A stretch of DNA of 64,000 bases from NCBI RefSeq assembly GCF_023507745.1, contig NZ_JALPZO010000134.1, forward strand, positions 62,001 to 126,000, written 5' to 3'. This document shows, piece after piece, positions 53,275 through 62,637 of the stretch. This DNA is from Vreelandella olivaria. GTDB lineage: Bacteria > Pseudomonadota > Gammaproteobacteria > Pseudomonadales > Halomonadaceae. Each line of letters opens with the position of its first letter. Position 1 is the stretch's first letter. The translations under genes and the position numbers were made by a program. The notes under the pieces are model-generated. The model had not been told where the DNA came from. It was given only the letters and a program-made list of their open reading frames with translations, and searched no databases.

Positions 53275-54711
53275 ATGGAAAAGATACCTAGCCAAGATAT
53301 TACGCCGCCAGTCGTCGGGCATCACTCCCCTGATGAAGGAACTACCCAGGAAATGTATGCCAAGCGCCGCCATATTTATGTGCGCGAGATTAAAGGCCTG
53401 TTTCAAAAAATCCGACGCAGTGCCAACTGGGCGCTAATGCTAGCTTTCTTCTTACTGCCTTGGATTAACTGGGGCAATCGTCCCATGGTCTGGTTTGATT
53501 TGCCTGGCCGGGAGTTTCATATCCTTTCAGCCACATTTTATCCTCAGGAGTTTATCTTACTCTCCTGGCTACTGATCATTTGTGCCTTTGGGCTGTTTTT
53601 TATTACTGTCTTCGCAGGACGGGTCTGGTGTGGCTACACTTGCCCCCAAAGTGTCTGGACGTTCCTGTTTATGTGGCTGGAACACCGTATTGAGGGTACA
53701 AGAAACCAGCGCATCAAGCTGGATAAACAGCCCATGCATACCCATAAGGCATGGCGTAAAACAGCCAAACATACTGCCTGGCTCCTTATCGCCCTGGTCA
53801 CAGGCATTACCTTTGTCGGCTACTTCACCCCTATTCGAACACTGGTTGCAGAGCTACCCACACTTAATGCGCACGGATGGTCCTATTTCTGGGTCGGCTT
53901 CTTCCTGGTGTTTACCTACCTGAATGCTGGCTGGCTGCGCGAGCAGGTGTGCATTTATATGTGCCCCTATGCACGCTTTCAATCGGTGATGTTTGATCGG
54001 GACACCTTGATTGTGTCCTACGACCAGACACGAGGGGAGCCTCGTGGAAGCCGTAAAAAATCGCTCAGTCACACTCAGGCGCGTGAAGCCGGGAATGGAG
54101 ACTGCATTGATTGTGAACTGTGTGTCCAAGTTTGCCCAACCGGCATTGATATACGCGAAGGCCTGCAGTACGAATGTATTACCTGCGCCGCCTGCATTGA
54201 TGCCTGCGACAGTATTATGGATAAAATGGGTTACCCTAAAGGGCTTATCCGCTATACAACTGAAAACTCACTAGAGGGCAAGAAGAGCCATATATTGCGC
54301 CCTCGCCTACTTGGCTACTTTGCCGCACTGGTGGTGATGGTGGCCACCTTTGCCTGGGCTGTTAACGACCGTATGCCCCTGGGCTTTGAAGTTGAGCGAG
54401 AGCGCACTCAGCTTTATCAAACCACCCGTGATGGTCGCATTAGCAACGTCTATAGCCTGAATATCCGTAACCTGGATAACCAGGATCACACCTACCGTAT
54501 CAGTGCAGCTGGTTTACCCAGTCTATCTCTGGACGATGTCACGGTAAGCGTTCCTGCAGGCGGTTCCCGCCTTCAGGTGGTTACCGTCCTGGCCGACCCA
54601 GATGACTTGCAGCAGCCCAGCCACCCCATCACCTTTACTTTGCAGGCCCAGCAGGATGAGCGTATCCGCTTAGAGCGCGAAACTCGCTTCCTGGGCGATA
54701 TTAGGAGATAA
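53275..54711 (+). CDS. ccoG: Cbb3 oxidase accessory protein CcoG
   Basis: Inner-membrane FeS protein (478 residues), reported to act as a copper reductase for cbb3 assembly. About five helices are visible; FAGRVWCGYTCPQSVWTFLF, two [4Fe-4S] motifs CIDCELCVQVCPTGID and CITCAACIDACDSIM, and a C-terminal periplasmic domain (from about 370) are typical. It begins the ccoGHIS cluster. Confidence 0.96.
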   Translation: MEKIPSQDITPPVVGHHSPDEGTTQEMYAKRRHIYVREIKGLFQKIRRSANWALMLAFFLLPWINWGNRPMVWFDLPGREFHILSATFYPQEFILLSWLLIICAFGLFFITVFAGRVWCGYTCPQSVWTFLFMWLEHRIEGTRNQRIKLDKQPMHTHKAWRKTAKHTAWLLIALVTGITFVGYFTPIRTLVAELPTLNAHGWSYFWVGFFLVFTYLNAGWLREQVCIYMCPYARFQSVMFDRDTLIVSYDQTRGEPRGSRKKSLSHTQAREAGNGDCIDCELCVQVCPTGIDIREGLQYECITCAACIDACDSIMDKMGYPKGLIRYTTENSLEGKKSHILRPRLLGYFAALVVMVATFAWAVNDRMPLGFEVERERTQLYQTTRDGRISNVYSLNIRNLDNQDHTYRISAAGLPSLSLDDVTVSVPAGGSRLQVVTVLADPDDLQQPSHPITFTLQAQQDERIRLERETRFLGDIRR

Positions 54712-54718
54712 AGACACG

Positions 54719-55240
54719 ATGCCTTCCCATAACGTTACCCCCTGGTACAAACAGTTTTGGCCCTGGTTTTTAATTGGGCTACTGTTCTCATCAATTATTG
54801 TAAGTACCACCTTTGCCGTCCTTTCGATTAAAACCGCAGACGGCATGGTGGTACAGGAAGACTATTACGAGCATGGCAAAGCCATCAATATGATTCTTGC
54901 CAAACAGGAGCGTGCCGAGGAACTCAACCTTTCAGCCGAGCTGCGCATAGATCCGCTGACCAGCGATATTGTGCTCGACTTGGCCGGTGATGAGCGCCCG
55001 GACAAACTCTACCTGATGCTCATTTTCCCTACCCAGGATGATCGGGACCAGGAGTTTGTGTTAGAACACGTGCGAGACGGGCGTTACACTGCGCAAGGGC
55101 CGGATAATCTGCGCTACCGCTGGTACCTACAGTTACAGCCAGAGCAGACAGAAGCCGATTGGCGCCTGATTGGTGTTGCCCGTTTCCCCGATGAAAACAG
55201 TATTGCACTGCTACCTGGAGGGCGTTCCGCGAGCGAATGA
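54719..55240 (+). CDS. ccoH: Cbb3 oxidase assembly protein CcoH (FixH)
   Basis: A 173-residue FixH/CcoH protein with one helix (PWFLIGLLFSSIIVSTTFAVL, about 15-36) and a periplasmic domain starting VQEDYYEHGKAINM, the family signature. It stabilises the cbb3 complex during assembly. It is 7 bp after ccoG and overlaps ccoI by 4 bp. Confidence 0.93.
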   Translation: MPSHNVTPWYKQFWPWFLIGLLFSSIIVSTTFAVLSIKTADGMVVQEDYYEHGKAINMILAKQERAEELNLSAELRIDPLTSDIVLDLAGDERPDKLYLMLIFPTQDDRDQEFVLEHVRDGRYTAQGPDNLRYRWYLQLQPEQTEADWRLIGVARFPDENSIALLPGGRSASE

Positions 55241-57696
55241 GCACTACCGCTAACGTCCCTGGCTGCTATCACTGTGGCAATCCGGTGCCCTCAGGAGCAC
55301 CTTGGCAGATCACCTTTGACGATGCCACCCATCCGCTTTGCTGCCCTGGCTGCGAAGCGGTGGCCCATGCCATTGTGGATGGTGGTCTGGAGAGTTATTA
55401 CCACTACCGCACTGAACTCCCTGAACGTCCTGATGAGCGTCAGGCAGCTAAAGCCGAAACATGGTCGGTATTTGATGACCCTGGCTTACAGGCACAGTTT
55501 GTTCATCCCGACGGCGACGATGGAACGGTCAGAGCGACACTGGCAATAGAGGGCATTACCTGTGCCGCCTGCGCCTGGTTGATTGAGCACCGTTTAAATG
55601 CCCTTGAAGGTGTTACCTCAAGTGCCGTGAACTTAACTCACCATCGCCTTCGAGTAAGCTGGGCCCCTGACGTCATCACGCTTTCCCAGCTCTTCGCCGA
55701 GCTTGCTGCGATTGGTTATGACGCTCAACCCTACGAGCCAGACCAGGCCCAAGCGCGCTTGCAGCACGAAGAGCGTATGAACGTTCGCCGCCTGATCGTT
55801 GCCGCCGTCGGCATGATGCAGGTCATGATGTTCTCTATTCCTATCTATGTTGCCGGGCCAGGGGAACTGAGTGCCGACTTCTATGCACTGTTTCATTGGC
55901 TCTCCTTTGCATTGGCGACACCGGTCGTGTTTTTCTCGGCCCAGCCCTTCTTCCGTAATGCACTGCGCGATCTGAAAACCGGTGTACTGGGTATGGATGT
56001 GCCGGTTTCACTAGCTATCGGTGGCGCCTACCTGGCCAGTGGCTATGCCGTACTGTTTGATGTGGGTGAGGTTTATTTCGACTCAGTGGCAATGTTCACC
56101 TTCTTCCTGTTGTTTGGCCGCTATGTGGAAGGACGGGCCAGACGACGCAGCGGGCATAGCGGTAATGCCCTTAGCGGTGTCCTCCCCGTTTCAGCCACAC
56201 GCCTGGAAGCCGATGGCAGCGAACGTATTTTACCCGCCAGTGAACTGGCCGCCGGTGATCGCGTGCTCATCAAGCCAGGTCATGGCGTTCCTGCGGACGG
56301 CATTATTGAAGAAGGAGAGTCAAGCCTCGACGAATCCATGCTTACCGGAGAGTACCTGCCGGTCACCCGGCGTGTTGGCGACAGTGTGACGGGGGGTAGC
56401 CAGAATATGGAAAACCCGCTGATCATCAAGGTCACTCATGCGGGTAACGAAGCAAGAGTGGCGGGCATTGTCGATTTAACCGATCGCGCATTTGCCAGCC
56501 GCCCCCGGCTTGCGCAAATGGCCGCACGTATGGCACACCTGTTTGTATTGCGCCTGCTGGTGGTGACCGCCTGCGTTACCGTCGCCTGGTGGTTTATCGA
56601 CCCCTCCAGGGTGCTATGGATAATGCTCTCAGTACTGGTGGTTACCTGCCCCTGCGCCCTGGCCCTGGCGACCCCCACCGCCCTGACAGCCGGGCACGGG
56701 CAACTGCGCCAGCGGGGCGTATTGATCACCCGTGCCGATGCAATGGAGTCGCTATCCAACGTTACCCGGGTGATTTTCGACAAGACAGGGACGCTAACCC
56801 GGGGCGAAATGCACCTAACCCAGACAGACCCTATCTCCTCCGAACTCAGCGCTGAACGAGCACGCGCTATCGCTGCGGCCCTGGAGGCTCACTCCGAGCA
56901 TCCCATTGCTCGTGCATTCCGTCCGTTTCGCGATGCCACGCTACAGGCTCGCCATGTGCACAGCTATACAGGCAGCGGCTTGGAGGGCACGCTAAATGGA
57001 GCCACTTGGCGTTTAGGAAAACCTGACTTTTCCAGCGCCACCTCCATCACCTCGCCAGGGACCGGGCAGTGGCTACTGCTCAGCGAAAATGGCACCCCTC
57101 GTGTATGGTTTAAGCTGCATGATGGTATTCGGGACGATGCCGCAGAGACGGTGGCTGCACTGCAGGCCAACGGGTTAGTCGTCGAACTGCTGTCCGGGGA
57201 TACACAGGAAGCCGTTGAAAGCCTGGCCCGGCAACTTAACATCACCACATGGCATGCAGGCCGATCTCCAGAAGGCAAGCTTGAGCGGTTACGTGAACTA
57301 CAGGCCCAGGGCGAACGTGTCGTCATGATCGGGGATGGTATCAATGATATCCCTATATTGGCTGGAGCTGATGTGGCGATTGCCATGAACGGCGCCACCG
57401 ACTTGGCACGCACCCGCGCCGACGCAGTGTTGCTCAGCCCTCGATTGATGCGTATTTTTGACGCCATCGAGATCTCCCGTGCAACCCGAAGGATCATGCG
57501 CCAGAATATGATGTGGTCGGTGTGCTACAACTTCTCGGCGTTGCCCTTGGCCGCGATGGGGCTCATACCACCCTGGCTTGCCGCTATTGGCATGTCGCTC
57601 AGTTCACTTGTCGTCGTTGGCAACGCATTACGCCTGTCTCGCTGGCGCACCCGGCCTGCTCCTCTGACAATGCCTGCAACCCCGGTGACTGCATGA
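55237..57696 (+). CDS. ccoI: Copper-transporting P-type ATPase CcoI for cbb3 assembly
   Basis: P1B-type ATPase of 819 residues that delivers copper for the CuB site. An N-terminal Cys-rich finger (CYHCGNPVPSG, CCPGCEAVAH) precedes a metal-binding HMA domain (GITCAACAWLIEHRL). It has six to eight helices, CPC in VTCPCALALATPTAL, the phosphorylated Asp in DKTGTLT and GDGINDIPILAGADVAIAM. It overlaps ccoH and ccoS by 4 bp each. Confidence 0.97.
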   Translation: MSTTANVPGCYHCGNPVPSGAPWQITFDDATHPLCCPGCEAVAHAIVDGGLESYYHYRTELPERPDERQAAKAETWSVFDDPGLQAQFVHPDGDDGTVRATLAIEGITCAACAWLIEHRLNALEGVTSSAVNLTHHRLRVSWAPDVITLSQLFAELAAIGYDAQPYEPDQAQARLQHEERMNVRRLIVAAVGMMQVMMFSIPIYVAGPGELSADFYALFHWLSFALATPVVFFSAQPFFRNALRDLKTGVLGMDVPVSLAIGGAYLASGYAVLFDVGEVYFDSVAMFTFFLLFGRYVEGRARRRSGHSGNALSGVLPVSATRLEADGSERILPASELAAGDRVLIKPGHGVPADGIIEEGESSLDESMLTGEYLPVTRRVGDSVTGGSQNMENPLIIKVTHAGNEARVAGIVDLTDRAFASRPRLAQMAARMAHLFVLRLLVVTACVTVAWWFIDPSRVLWIMLSVLVVTCPCALALATPTALTAGHGQLRQRGVLITRADAMESLSNVTRVIFDKTGTLTRGEMHLTQTDPISSELSAERARAIAAALEAHSEHPIARAFRPFRDATLQARHVHSYTGSGLEGTLNGATWRLGKPDFSSATSITSPGTGQWLLLSENGTPRVWFKLHDGIRDDAAETVAALQANGLVVELLSGDTQEAVESLARQLNITTWHAGRSPEGKLERLRELQAQGERVVMIGDGINDIPILAGADVAIAMNGATDLARTRADAVLLSPRLMRIFDAIEISRATRRIMRQNMMWSVCYNFSALPLAAMGLIPPWLAAIGMSLSSLVVVGNALRLSRWRTRPAPLTMPATPVTA

Positions 57697-57917
57697 CCAT
57701 CCTATACCTGCTAATTCCTCTTTCGTTGATTTTACTGGGCTTGGCGGTCTGGGCTTTTTTCTGGGCAGTAAAACACGATCAGTTTGATGATCTGGAAGGC
57801 CCTGCCCACCGCATTCTTTTCGATGACGAAAATGACCTGACCGCAGAGCAACGCGCCGAGCACAAGAAAACATCATCCCAGCGCACTGACTCAGATGAAC
57901 CCGAGCCACCAGCATGA
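57693..57917 (+). CDS. ccoS: Cbb3 oxidase assembly protein CcoS
   Basis: A 74-residue one-helix protein (LYLLIPLSLILLGLAVWAFFWAV) with KHDQFDDLEGPAHRILFDDE, the CcoS signature, and a charged tail. Its ATG overlaps the ccoI stop (ATGA); the open frame upstream to 57513 is a ccoI shadow. CcoS is needed for cofactor insertion in the oxidase. Confidence 0.94.
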   Translation: MTILYLLIPLSLILLGLAVWAFFWAVKHDQFDDLEGPAHRILFDDENDLTAEQRAEHKKTSSQRTDSDEPEPPA

Positions 57918-58609
57918 ACCCCACCGGGCTCGACTTGCCACCCGTAATGGCGGCATTTGTATTTGGTTTAATGGGTGGCGCTCACTGTATTGGCATGTGC
58001 GGTGGCATTATGAGCGCCCTCACGTTTGCCGTCCCTCCCAGCATGCGCCACCCGGCACGCATGGGAGGGCTGCTGCTTAGTTATAATCTGGGCCGCATTC
58101 TCAGCTATATGGTGGCGGGTGCGCTGGTAGCAGCCCTCGGCACGCTTATTTCGCTCTCCCCCATGGCTCGCCTGCTATTGCAGGTATTTGCGGCGCTGAT
58201 GCTGATCCTGATGGCTCTCTATATTGCCAACTGGTGGAAGGGGTTGCTGAGGATCGAGGCGCTTGGACGGCATTTATGGCGCCATATAGAGCCAGTCGGC
58301 AGACGCTTAATGCCTGTCGTCCACCTTCCGCAAGCGTTTACTCTGGGCGCTTTATGGGGCTGGTTGCCCTGCGGCCTGGTCTACTCGATGCTTGCCTGGA
58401 GTTTGGCTATTGCCAACCCAATACAGGGCGCCCTGCTGATGGGTGCCTTTGGTCTGGGTACGCTACCCGCACTACTTGTCACGGGCATGGCGGCTCAACA
58501 GCTGAACCACTTGATTCGTCATCCGGCTACACGCAGCGTGGCCGCGCTTACCATTATCAGTTTTGCGGTATGGCAGTTATGGGCACTACTGGGCCATCAC
58601 ACCCATTGA
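57914..58609 (+). CDS. TauE/SafE-like membrane protein of the cbb3 cluster
   Basis: A 231-residue membrane protein with about six helices, DsbD-like/TauE family. GGAHCIGMCGG near residues 21-31 carries the conserved His-Cys-Cys motif of the copper-linked members; LGALWGWLPCGLVYSML has another Pro-Cys. It overlaps ccoS by 4 bp and ends the cco accessory operon. It may move copper or a reductant for oxidase maturation; the exact role is inferred. Confidence 0.88.
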   Translation: MNPTGLDLPPVMAAFVFGLMGGAHCIGMCGGIMSALTFAVPPSMRHPARMGGLLLSYNLGRILSYMVAGALVAALGTLISLSPMARLLLQVFAALMLILMALYIANWWKGLLRIEALGRHLWRHIEPVGRRLMPVVHLPQAFTLGALWGWLPCGLVYSMLAWSLAIANPIQGALLMGAFGLGTLPALLVTGMAAQQLNHLIRHPATRSVAALTIISFAVWQLWALLGHHTH

Positions 58610-58627
58610 CCGGACAGGGTGCATTAC

Positions 58628-58641
58628 TTGATATAGCTCAA
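58628..58641. promoter_or_regulatory. FNR/Anr-like box upstream of hemN
   Basis: TTGATATAGCTCAA matches TTGAT-N4-ATCAA at 9 of 10 positions, 108 bp before the hemN ATG. Confidence 0.6.
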
Positions 58642-58748
58642 CGCTTTCACAGTTGGCATGCACTAGCATTTGGTAGGATTTAAGCCTGTTTTTTCGGTAC
58701 TAAAAGCCCGTTATCAACTTTTGTATTTCCAATCCTGGAGCGCCTTCC

Positions 58749-60176
58749 ATGCCCGCACACGCCACTGCTGCCGCACCACACACTACACCCGCAGCGCCTT
58801 CGGCCACTGCCTGGGATGAAGCGTTGCTACGCCGATATGATAAAAGCGGCCCGCGTTATACATCCTACCCAACCGCGCTCGCTTTCCACGAGCAATTTAC
58901 CGCTGACGATCTCACCCAGGCGCTTGAACGCAGTAACGAAAGCCAGCGGCCACTCTCGCTTTATGTACACGTGCCGTTTTGTCGAAAAATTTGTTTTTAT
59001 TGCGCCTGTAACAAAATTGCCACCAAAAACACACAACTCGCCGAGCCCTACTTATCCAGGCTTGATCGTGAAATGGTGTTGGCCGCCCGCCACGTGGACA
59101 CCAGGCGTCCAGTACAGCAACTGCACTGGGGCGGCGGCACACCCACGTTTCTCTCGCTGGCACAAATGAGTGATCTGATTGACCGCCTGGATGCCCGATT
59201 TGGCTTATCCATGGCCCCCGACCGTGATTACGCGATTGAAATCGACCCAAGGGAAGCGGATGTATTCACCCTGCGTCATCTACAGTCGCTTGGTTTCAAC
59301 CGTCTAAGCCTCGGGGTACAGGATTTAAATCCTCAGGTACAAAAAGCCATTAACCGTGTGCAACCGCGTGTGCTGACAGAAACGTTAATGGACGAAGCCC
59401 ATCGCCTGGGCTTTCGCTCACTTAACCTGGATTTGATTTATGGCCTGCCCTTTCAAACAGAGCGCAGCTTCGCTGAAACGCTGCGTCAGGTAATAGAACT
59501 GAATCCCGCACGGCTTTCGGTCTTTAACTATGCCCATATGCCAACCCGCTTTGCCCCACAACGGCGTATTAATGAAGAGGACCTGCCAAGCGCTGATGAA
59601 AAGCTCGCCATTCTGCACACCACCATAGAAATGCTTACCAACGCAGGCTATGTGCATATTGGGATGGATCACTTCGCCCGTCCCGATGACAGTTTGACCA
59701 TTGCCCAACGCAATGGCTCATTGCAGCGGAATTTCCAGGGTTACTCCAGCCACGCCCAGTGCGATTTGATTGGACTGGGTGTCTCAGCGATTTCCCGCGT
59801 TGCAGACGTATATGCCCAAAACCCCACTTCACTTGAGCTTTACGAAACTGCTTTGGATCAAGGTAGACTGGCAACCACAAAAGGATTACGGTTAAATGAG
59901 GATGACCTGATACGCCGGGATGTCATTGAACGCTTAATGTGCGATATGGGAATCGACTTGGCAGCAGTGGGTCAGCGCTGGGGAATTAATGCCGCTGACT
60001 ACTTCAACCCAACCCTTGAGCAGTTGCGGGGGGCTGAACAGGATGGCTTACTAGTACGCGACGGCTTGTCACTAAGAGCCACCGCTATGGGCCGCTTACT
60101 GATTCGCCATCTTGCCATGGCATTCGATGCTTATTTACCTAAGCAGTCGGCGCGGCGTTACTCGAAAATTCTGTAA
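58749..60176 (+). CDS. hemN: Oxygen-independent coproporphyrinogen III oxidase
   Basis: Radical-SAM enzyme converting coproporphyrinogen III to protoporphyrinogen IX without oxygen, giving haem for the cbb3 oxidase at low oxygen. The 475-residue protein has RYDKSGPRYTSYPTA, the FeS motif CRKICFYCACNK (CX3CX2C), HWGGGTPTFLS and GVQDLNPQVQKAINR, and an N-terminal Ala-rich extension of about 20 residues. Its position between cco and fnr genes is common in gammaproteobacteria. Confidence 0.97.
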   Translation: MPAHATAAAPHTTPAAPSATAWDEALLRRYDKSGPRYTSYPTALAFHEQFTADDLTQALERSNESQRPLSLYVHVPFCRKICFYCACNKIATKNTQLAEPYLSRLDREMVLAARHVDTRRPVQQLHWGGGTPTFLSLAQMSDLIDRLDARFGLSMAPDRDYAIEIDPREADVFTLRHLQSLGFNRLSLGVQDLNPQVQKAINRVQPRVLTETLMDEAHRLGFRSLNLDLIYGLPFQTERSFAETLRQVIELNPARLSVFNYAHMPTRFAPQRRINEEDLPSADEKLAILHTTIEMLTNAGYVHIGMDHFARPDDSLTIAQRNGSLQRNFQGYSSHAQCDLIGLGVSAISRVADVYAQNPTSLELYETALDQGRLATTKGLRLNEDDLIRRDVIERLMCDMGIDLAAVGQRWGINAADYFNPTLEQLRGAEQDGLLVRDGLSLRATAMGRLLIRHLAMAFDAYLPKQSARRYSKIL

Positions 60177-60234
60177 CCCTCTTGAGGCGCCTTCACCCTG
60201 CGCCTATGATGGCTAATAATCAAGGGAGAAATAC

Positions 60235-60987
60235 ATGCCACATCCTGTCAGCCAACGACGTTCGCTGCTGCAAGAGGCACGCTGTCAAACCTGTAGCCTT
60301 AGTTCACTCTGTCTGCCTCTGGCGTTAGAGCTTGAAGATATGGGTCAGTTTGATGCCATCATTCGGCGCCGCGCCCCATTAAAAAAGGGGGAACCGCTTT
60401 TTCGTCAGGGTGACTCCTTTACCAGTGTTTATGCCGTGCGCTCTGGCAGTCTTAAACAGACCACCAGCGAAGGCGATGGTAATGACCAACTGACCAACTT
60501 CTACCTGCCAAGTGAGTTGGTTGGCTTGGATGGCATTGATGAAGAGCATTACCCTGGCAGTGTTATTGCACTTGAAACCACAACGGTCTGTGAAATTCCC
60601 TTTGACCGTCTGGATCTGCTGTCAGAGGAACTGCCTGAACTTCGTGGTCAGCTCTACCGGAGTATGAGCAAAGAGCTTAGGGATGACCGGCGCATGATGC
60701 GGCTGTTATCGCGTAAAACCGCTGACCAGCGTCTGGCAAGCTTTCTGATCACCCTTTCAGACCGCTTCCGCCGTCGTGGCTACTCGCCCTACAGTTTTCG
60801 GCTTTCCATGTCCCGTGCTGATATCGGTAACTACCTAGGCTTGGCGGTAGAAACGGTTAGCCGTATTCTTAGCCGTTTTCAACAGCAGGAAGTGGTGGCG
60901 GTTTCAGGACGCGAGATTAATATCCTCGATATGCAGCTGTTAATCACCCTGGCCGAAGAGGACGAGCAGGCAGTTACCTCACGTTAA
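60235..60987 (+). CDS. fnr: FNR/Anr oxygen-sensing transcriptional regulator
   Basis: A 250-residue CRP/FNR regulator. Cys17, Cys20 and Cys26 ([10 protein letters not shown]) and a Cys at about 118 (TTTVCEIP) are the four ligands of the oxygen-sensing [4Fe-4S] cluster. The cNMP-like domain and the recognition helix [16 protein letters not shown] (Glu..Ser-Arg) that reads TTGAT half-sites are present. It likely controls ccoNOQP and hemN through the boxes at 49809 and 58628. Its stop overlaps the ttcA stop (convergent, 14 bp). Confidence 0.97.
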   Translation: MPHPVSQRRSLLQEARCQTCSLSSLCLPLALELEDMGQFDAIIRRRAPLKKGEPLFRQGDSFTSVYAVRSGSLKQTTSEGDGNDQLTNFYLPSELVGLDGIDEEHYPGSVIALETTTVCEIPFDRLDLLSEELPELRGQLYRSMSKELRDDRRMMRLLSRKTADQRLASFLITLSDRFRRRGYSPYSFRLSMSRADIGNYLGLAVETVSRILSRFQQQEVVAVSGREINILDMQLLITLAEEDEQAVTSR

Positions 60988-61885
60988 GTGCCTGAATACG
61001 CCCTGCCATCAATGCTGCCTGCTTGGCTTCAAGCCCTGCAAAATCAAACAGTGTGCGGTCAGCAAGCTGCGAAGGAGCGACGTTTGTCACCGCTTTAAAC
61101 ATGCTTTCCAGCCTTCCTGGATGCTTCTTATCCCACTCGGCCAGCATATCCTTGACCACCTGACGTTGCAGGTTGGGTTGAGAGCCGCACAGATTGCAGG
61201 GAATGATAGGAAACTCCATCAACCGGGAAAACTCTGCAATGTCAGCCTCTTTGCAGTAGGCCAGCGGGCGAATCACGATGTTTTTACCATCATCAGAGAG
61301 CAGCTTTGGTGGCATCGCTTTAAGTGTGCCGCCAAAGAACATATTAAGAAACAGTGTTTCCAGAATATCTTCCCGGTGATGCCCCAGAGCAATTTTGGTT
61401 GCGCCGATCTCTTCGGCAAAACCGTATAGCGACCCACGCCGTAACCGCGAACAGAGTGCACAGGTGGTCTTACCTTCCGGGGTTTTCTCTTTTACAACCG
61501 AATAGGTATCGCGCTCCAGAATATGGTACTCCACCCCCAGCCTATCCAAATACTGCGGTAGCACGTGCTCTGGAAAACCGGGCTGCTTCTGATCCATATT
61601 CACCGCCACCAGGGAAAAATTGACAGGGGCATTACGCTGCAGACTGCGCAGAATCTCAAGCATGGTGTAGCTGTCTTTCCCCCCCGAGAGACATACCATC
61701 ACCCGGTCTCCCTCATCAATCATCTGATAATCGATAATGGCATTACCCACCTCACGGCGCAGACGCTTTTGCAGCTTATTAAATTCGCGCTTCTGTTTTG
61801 CGTCGTGCATCTCAGGCTGAGGTTGCAGGCTCACCGCTGAGGCGACATCTGCCGTCGCGGGGTCAAAATAATCAAGAGGTTGCAT
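60974..61885 (-). CDS. ttcA: tRNA 2-thiocytidine synthetase TtcA
   Basis: Adenylates and thiolates cytidine 32 of tRNA. PP-loop [17 protein letters not shown] motifs [10 protein letters not shown] and [13 protein letters not shown], and [19 protein letters not shown] are all present. The ATG at 61885 (303 residues) is taken; the ribosome site is weak, and a downstream ATG ([13 protein letters not shown]) is possible, as is an upstream extension to 61966. It is convergent with fnr. Confidence 0.95.
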   Translation of the reverse strand: MQPLDYFDPATADVASAVSLQPQPEMHDAKQKREFNKLQKRLRREVGNAIIDYQMIDEGDRVMVCLSGGKDSYTMLEILRSLQRNAPVNFSLVAVNMDQKQPGFPEHVLPQYLDRLGVEYHILERDTYSVVKEKTPEGKTTCALCSRLRRGSLYGFAEEIGATKIALGHHREDILETLFLNMFFGGTLKAMPPKLLSDDGKNIVIRPLAYCKEADIAEFSRLMEFPIIPCNLCGSQPNLQRQVVKDMLAEWDKKHPGRLESMFKAVTNVAPSQLADRTLFDFAGLEAKQAALMAGRIQALNVR

Positions 61886-61977
61886 GGTATTAGCACTGCC
61901 GGTGGAATAAAGAGCAGTGGCTATTCTAACAATACTCGCCACCTCCACCCAACATAAACCCAGCAAATACAGCGGTT

Positions 61978-62637
61978 TTAGGTGACCTGGGCGGCTCCAC
62001 GCTGCAAGCGAAGGTACAGTAACGCACTGGCCGTCGCATCACTTAATACGCCATGCCCTCTCATGGCAGGAAGCTGCCACCGTTCAAGTGCATCGCCAAG
62101 ACAGCTACTGATATCCACCTGAGGATGTAGGCGTCGTAGCTGCCGATGATGCAACTTGGCAATATCCACCTGGGCATTGGGCAGGCCGAAGCCCAGTCCC
62201 GCTTTGAATAGGCTATTCAGCCGTTCAAAAGAGCAACCTACCTGCCAACCGATGAGAGGCCGGTTACCCACAAATTCAGCTAATGCACCTAGATTTTCCG
62301 CACTGGGGGTTAACGCCACATCGGTGCCATAAAGCTGATGGTGCCTGCGTAGCGTGGCCTTATCGGCACTACGGGTATTGGCGATCGTCGCCACCCAGGC
62401 ACGGCTGGTTTGGACATGGCGCTGGTTCAGAACAACAGCCGCCACGCTGACGACCGGATGCTCATCAACAGATACCCGGCATGCCATCGCCACCAGTTCC
62501 TCCCCCATATAAGGCTGAAACAGCCAGGCGTAGGGAGAGCCTTCACAACGACGGCGGTCACTTTCCCGCTGTAATAACATCCGTAACGAGCCACTAAAGA
62601 GCGCCACGTGTCGATCTAGCAATCGCATACTGCTCAC
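61978..62637 (-). CDS. Degenerate DnaQ-fold 3'-5' exonuclease-like protein
   Basis: A 219-residue protein whose order and partner match the DnaQ-like exonucleases that follow CBS/DUF294 genes. The third exonuclease motif is kept ([15 protein letters not shown]), but the first (normally D-x-E) reads MACRVS and the second is CSFE rather than FD, so catalysis is probably lost. The GTG at 62637 overlaps the preceding stop (GTGA) with TGGAG upstream; an ATG at 62628 is the alternative. It is translationally coupled to the upstream gene. Confidence 0.78.
   Translation of the reverse strand: MSSMRLLDRHVALFSGSLRMLLQRESDRRRCEGSPYAWLFQPYMGEELVAMACRVSVDEHPVVSVAAVVLNQRHVQTSRAWVATIANTRSADKATLRRHHQLYGTDVALTPSAENLGALAEFVGNRPLIGWQVGCSFERLNSLFKAGLGFGLPNAQVDIAKLHHRQLRRLHPQVDISSCLGDALERWQLPAMRGHGVLSDATASALLYLRLQRGAAQVT

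Noticed and set aside
60176-60234. FNR box before fnr itself
   Set aside because: The gap has TTGAG and ATCAAG fragments but not at the spacing required.
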